Assembly: GCA_009839485.1 (NCBI GenBank)
Contig: VXPQ01000046.1
Location: forward strand, 124,001 to 188,000
Length of the DNA: 64,000 nt
DNA from: Bacteroidetes bacterium SB0662_bin_6
GTDB taxonomy: Bacteria > Bacteroidota > Rhodothermia > Rhodothermales > VXPQ01
Direction: 5' to 3'
The translations under genes were made by a program, and so were the position numbers. The notes below the pieces were generated by a model. The model ran no database searches, was not told where the DNA came from, and was given only the letters and a program-made list of their open reading frames with translations. Numbering within the stretch: position 1 is the first letter of the stretch; each line of letters opens with the position of its first letter. This document shows positions 62,044 to 64,000 of this stretch, piece by piece.

Positions 62044-62130
62044 TTATTTCTGAATACTTATATGAGGCCGCAACACCGTTCGAAAGCTCTCCTCATCCTC
62101 TTCCCGAACCATCCCCGATTCCTCAAGCAT
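62044..62130 (-). CDS. Possible 28-residue upstream ORF before the PKS
   Basis: ATG 62130 opens a short acidic ORF (MLEESGMVREEDEESF and on) ending in TAA 9 nt before the PKS start. The frame is open a further 14 codons upstream without a start. It overlaps the permease remnant in another frame. It may be a leader ORF for translational coupling or chance; no similarity is known to me. Confidence 0.25.
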   Translation of the reverse strand: MLEESGMVREEDEESFRTVLRPHISIQK

Positions 62131-62183
62131 TGTGAATCCGATAGCGAACGCTTGTTGAAGGGGCTTGTCGGATCAGTAGTCAT
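62058..62183 (-). pseudogene. 5' remnant of a third NCS2-type permease gene
   Basis: Starts MTTDPTSP against MTTDTTNP in permease copy 1 and keeps the same promoter spacing upstream. The DNA still matches copy 1 up to GCGTTCGCTATC (62140) but one extra base has shifted the frame, and after that the homology ends; the shifted frame runs to a stop at 62058. No transporter part remains. It lies between a complete permease and the PKS start and shows that the PKS now occupies the place of a permease gene. Confidence 0.75.
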
Positions 62184-62213
62184 ATTATAATACCAGTCTC
62201 GCAGGAAGTGGTT

Positions 62214-62244
62214 CGAAAATACTGTATCGCACCCTGTCCGACAA
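62214..62244 (-). promoter_or_regulatory. Captured permease promoter, probable promoter of the PKS
   Basis: TTG (62244-62242), 20 nt, TATTTTCG (62221-62214) on the minus strand, matching the spacing at copy A exactly. It lies about 180 nt before the PKS ATG with no other good promoter or terminator in between. A TATAAT at 62189-62184 is adjacent to the remnant ATG and could be a second start. Confidence 0.55.
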
Positions 62245-62296
62245 TACATATTTCTGATGCCCTTTTGCCTTCGGGCCGCTACTCCATGTATCCTCT

Positions 62297-62311
62297 CCCG
62301 TGTGTAATTGC
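62297..62311. promoter_or_regulatory. Conserved 15-bp upstream box, copy B
   Basis: CCCGTGTGTAATTGC, 15 of 15 identical to 49303-49317, at the same position about 53-55 nt upstream of the -33 element. It lies 28 nt beyond the stop of permease copy 2. It may bind the regulator that controls both the permeases and the PKS. Confidence 0.5.
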
Positions 62312-62339
62312 AGAGGTGTTGAGCATTCACGCCGTGACC

Positions 62340-64000
62340 TTACGTGCTCACACGCACGGTCACGATATCTGTCTCGTGATATTGCTGGTGGCGAACCGAG
62401 GACGCGAGATGTCGCAACAGCCGAAGTGACACTTCCCGCTCCATGGGCGCTTCTTCCGTGTGTTCGCTGAGTAGCGCGATCCGATCCTGAAGATTCTCCT
62501 CCCCTGAAGAGACAACGAATTCAAGCACGGCGTCCTCTTCTTCCCTGTACGCCGTAAGACGCAGGTGCCGTGTGCTGTGCACCCCTTCCGCACCCTCTGG
62601 TGGAATGAGTGTCAGCAAGGTCTCCTCCGCGGCGGCGTCCAGGCGGCCTGCCATTGCCGTGTCCCAGCCGTTGCGGGACGCGAACGCACCGAGAAAGTCC
62701 CTGATCTCTGACAGCGCGGAAATATCGAATACCATCTGTATCCGACTATGGCGGGGCCTCGTGAGCTCCAGGAACAGCGTCAGGAGGATGGCTGTGATAC
62801 CGCCGGCGTTCATCCCGTTCCGCAAAAGACCGCCTGCAAACTCCGAGATGTACTCGGGAAATATCATGCCGCTCTGGAAGCCGACCCCGACGAGGAACGA
62901 GATGCCGACAACTATGCCTTTGCGATAATCGATTCCGTCCTGAACGACTATTTTAATCCCGACCAGGAAGAGCGCCGCCAGCATTACGATGAAATAAGCG
63001 GCGATGACCGGGCCCGGTATCGCCAGGACGATGGCGAGCACTTTCGGAAGAAACGCCATGATAATGAACACGGCCCCGGTGGCAACCCCGACGTTGCGGG
63101 CGCCGACCCCGGTGAGTTCCGCCATCGATACGCCCAGAGTGTTGGCCGTATTCGGTATCGTACCCGTGAGACCGGAAATCAGGTTGCTTATGCCATCCAC
63201 GGTCATGGCGCCTTCCACCGCCCGGAAATCCACCGCCCGGCTTTTGCGCCACGAGATACGCTGGATGGCGACGGAACTGCTGATCGTGCGGATGGAACTG
63301 ACTACGGCGACAAGCAGGAATGCGGGAAGAAGCGCCCAGAAAGCGGGCCCAAAGTCGAGGGCGAAACCCGGCCATTCGTTCGCCGGCAGGCCAATCCATG
63401 AAGCCGCAGTAATTCGATCAAACTCGTATAGCCCGAAAAAGCCGCCAATTACCGAGCCGGCGACCACACCGATAACCGGCCCCCATAGACGTAACACCCC
63501 GGTCGCCTTTAGTGTGATGCCGCTGATGATGAGCAGCGTTACAAAGGCGCTGAGCGGAGCAGCCAGCGCCGGGGCCCCGGGCACCGGCAACAGATTGAAG
63601 ATGGCCGGCATTATAGTAATCGGTATCAGCATGATTATCGTTCCCGCGATAGCCGGGGTCAGAAACCGCTGAAACAGCGAAAGCCGCCAGGAAAGCACAA
63701 GGGGAACGAAGGATGAGATGACGACCAGGGTGGCGAGCAGTGCCGGTCCGCCTTCGGCGACTGCCGTGATACAGACCGCGATGAAAGCTCCGGACGGCCC
63801 CATAATGAGCAAATAACCCATGCCGATCCGGCCGATGCGAGCCGCCTGCAAAATGGTGGCTACCCCACCAACCGCGACCGTGGCGAACACGGCCCACGAC
63901 ACATAGGCTTCGGTCGTATCCGCCGCGCGCATCACGACGGTCGGGATCAGTATGATGGCGGCTACACTGAGCGCAGCAAGTTGCAAGCCAAGGCCGAAGG
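62340..64000 (-). CDS. NCS2-type permease fused to a degenerate HATPase-like domain, copy 2 (partial, runs off right edge)
   Basis: 553 residues are visible; the frame is open through base 64000 (FGLGLQLAALSV, matching FGLGFQLAVLC near residue 27 of copy 1), so only about the first 25 residues are missing. The transporter core (MGPSGAFIAVCITAVAEGG, VGIKIVVQDGIDYRKG) and the C-terminal soluble domain (ALSEIRDFLGAFASRNGW, RLDAAAEETLLTL, SLRLLRHLASSVRHQ) correspond to copy 1 throughout. The tail is at least as conserved as the membrane part, which argues that it is functional. It is separated from the PKS by leader copy B. Confidence 0.8.
   Translation of the reverse strand, partial: FGLGLQLAALSVAAIILIPTVVMRAADTTEAYVSWAVFATVAVGGVATILQAARIGRIGMGYLLIMGPSGAFIAVCITAVAEGGPALLATLVVISSFVPLVLSWRLSLFQRFLTPAIAGTIIMLIPITIMPAIFNLLPVPGAPALAAPLSAFVTLLIISGITLKATGVLRLWGPVIGVVAGSVIGGFFGLYEFDRITAASWIGLPANEWPGFALDFGPAFWALLPAFLLVAVVSSIRTISSSVAIQRISWRKSRAVDFRAVEGAMTVDGISNLISGLTGTIPNTANTLGVSMAELTGVGARNVGVATGAVFIIMAFLPKVLAIVLAIPGPVIAAYFIVMLAALFLVGIKIVVQDGIDYRKGIVVGISFLVGVGFQSGMIFPEYISEFAGGLLRNGMNAGGITAILLTLFLELTRPRHSRIQMVFDISALSEIRDFLGAFASRNGWDTAMAGRLDAAAEETLLTLIPPEGAEGVHSTRHLRLTAYREEEDAVLEFVVSSGEENLQDRIALLSEHTEEAPMEREVSLRLLRHLASSVRHQQYHETDIVTVRVST

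Larger units (their letters stand above)
62140..62311. repeat. Permease 5'-end direct repeat, copy B
   Basis: Partner of 49145-49317, in the same orientation. Shared elements in order on the minus strand: the 15-bp box, TTG-N20-TATTTTCG, ACTTCCTGC, the ATGACTAC start and GCGTTCGCTATC. Between these islands the two copies differ, so the duplication is not recent. The gap 62035-62339 holds this repeat, the remnant, a short ORF and the promoter, and nothing else I recognise. Confidence 0.85.

Noticed and set aside
1-64000. CRISPR array, integrase, transposase or rRNA operon
   Set aside because: Looked for regularly spaced short repeats, DDE/tyrosine recombinase motifs and rRNA sequence; none was found. 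The only repeats are the 42-bp element and the permease leader.

Overview
The window looks like chromosome from a member of the Bacteroidota/Rhodothermota line, probably a marine Rhodothermales- or Balneolales-like bacterium. Four things point there: a secreted protein with a type IX secretion sorting domain (9489-13343); the ileS, TraR/DksA-like, lspA gene order; serC beside a DUF1015 gene; and promoters that fit the Bacteroidota -33 TTG / -7 TAnnTTTG form, often with TTCG at the end. Most genes lack a Shine-Dalgarno sequence. The assignment is inference; no rRNA is present to settle it.

Layout. 1-4804 (minus): two M16-type peptidase genes (one catalytic, one apparently not) behind polA. 4923-7311 (plus): dTDP-sugar genes of rmlB, rmlA and rmlC type, without rmlD. 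7467-16198: a YjbQ-like protein with a long extra C-terminus, an SDR reductase, a 1284-residue ThuA/sugar dehydrogenase/PKD/CBM6/PA14 protein with a T9SS tail, a small Bacteroidota conserved protein, an RCK potassium channel and an L,D-transpeptidase. 16160-29487 (minus): a long housekeeping run (FtsX-like permease, yggS, DivIVA, punA, ileS, DksA-like, lspA, lepA, a secreted hypothetical, lepB). 29520-33619: an ABC ATPase divergent from a TesA-like esterase (the tesA/ybbA/ybbP arrangement), then a sialic acid lyase with an SSS symporter. 33660-41118 (minus): transhydrogenase pntB-pntAb-pntAa, serC, DUF1015, a membrane protein and DUF2461. 41339-47394: an initiator tRNA, amtB, and a DUF1501/PSD1-type surface pair.

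The accessory part is 47445-64000. A 10.4-kb type I polyketide synthase gene (minus) encodes KS-AT-DH-MT-(structural KR)-ER-KR-ACP followed by a second KS and a visibly dead AT, and then stops. A discrete ACP, an Sfp-type phosphopantetheinyl transferase and an alpha/beta hydrolase run convergently towards it. On both sides lie paralogous NCS2-type permeases fused to a degenerate HATPase-like domain. The PKS is preceded by a copy of the permease leader (promoter, upstream box and the first codons of a broken permease gene), so the cassette appears to sit between two copies of a permease 5' end and to use a captured permease promoter. The likely product is a reduced, methyl-branched chain; this is inference from domain content.

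A second unexplained pattern is a 42-bp repeat seen three times (8529, 31074, 51678), each time starting exactly on the stop codon of an unrelated gene and in that gene's orientation, including the PKS.

No CRISPR array, transposase, integrase or rRNA gene was seen.
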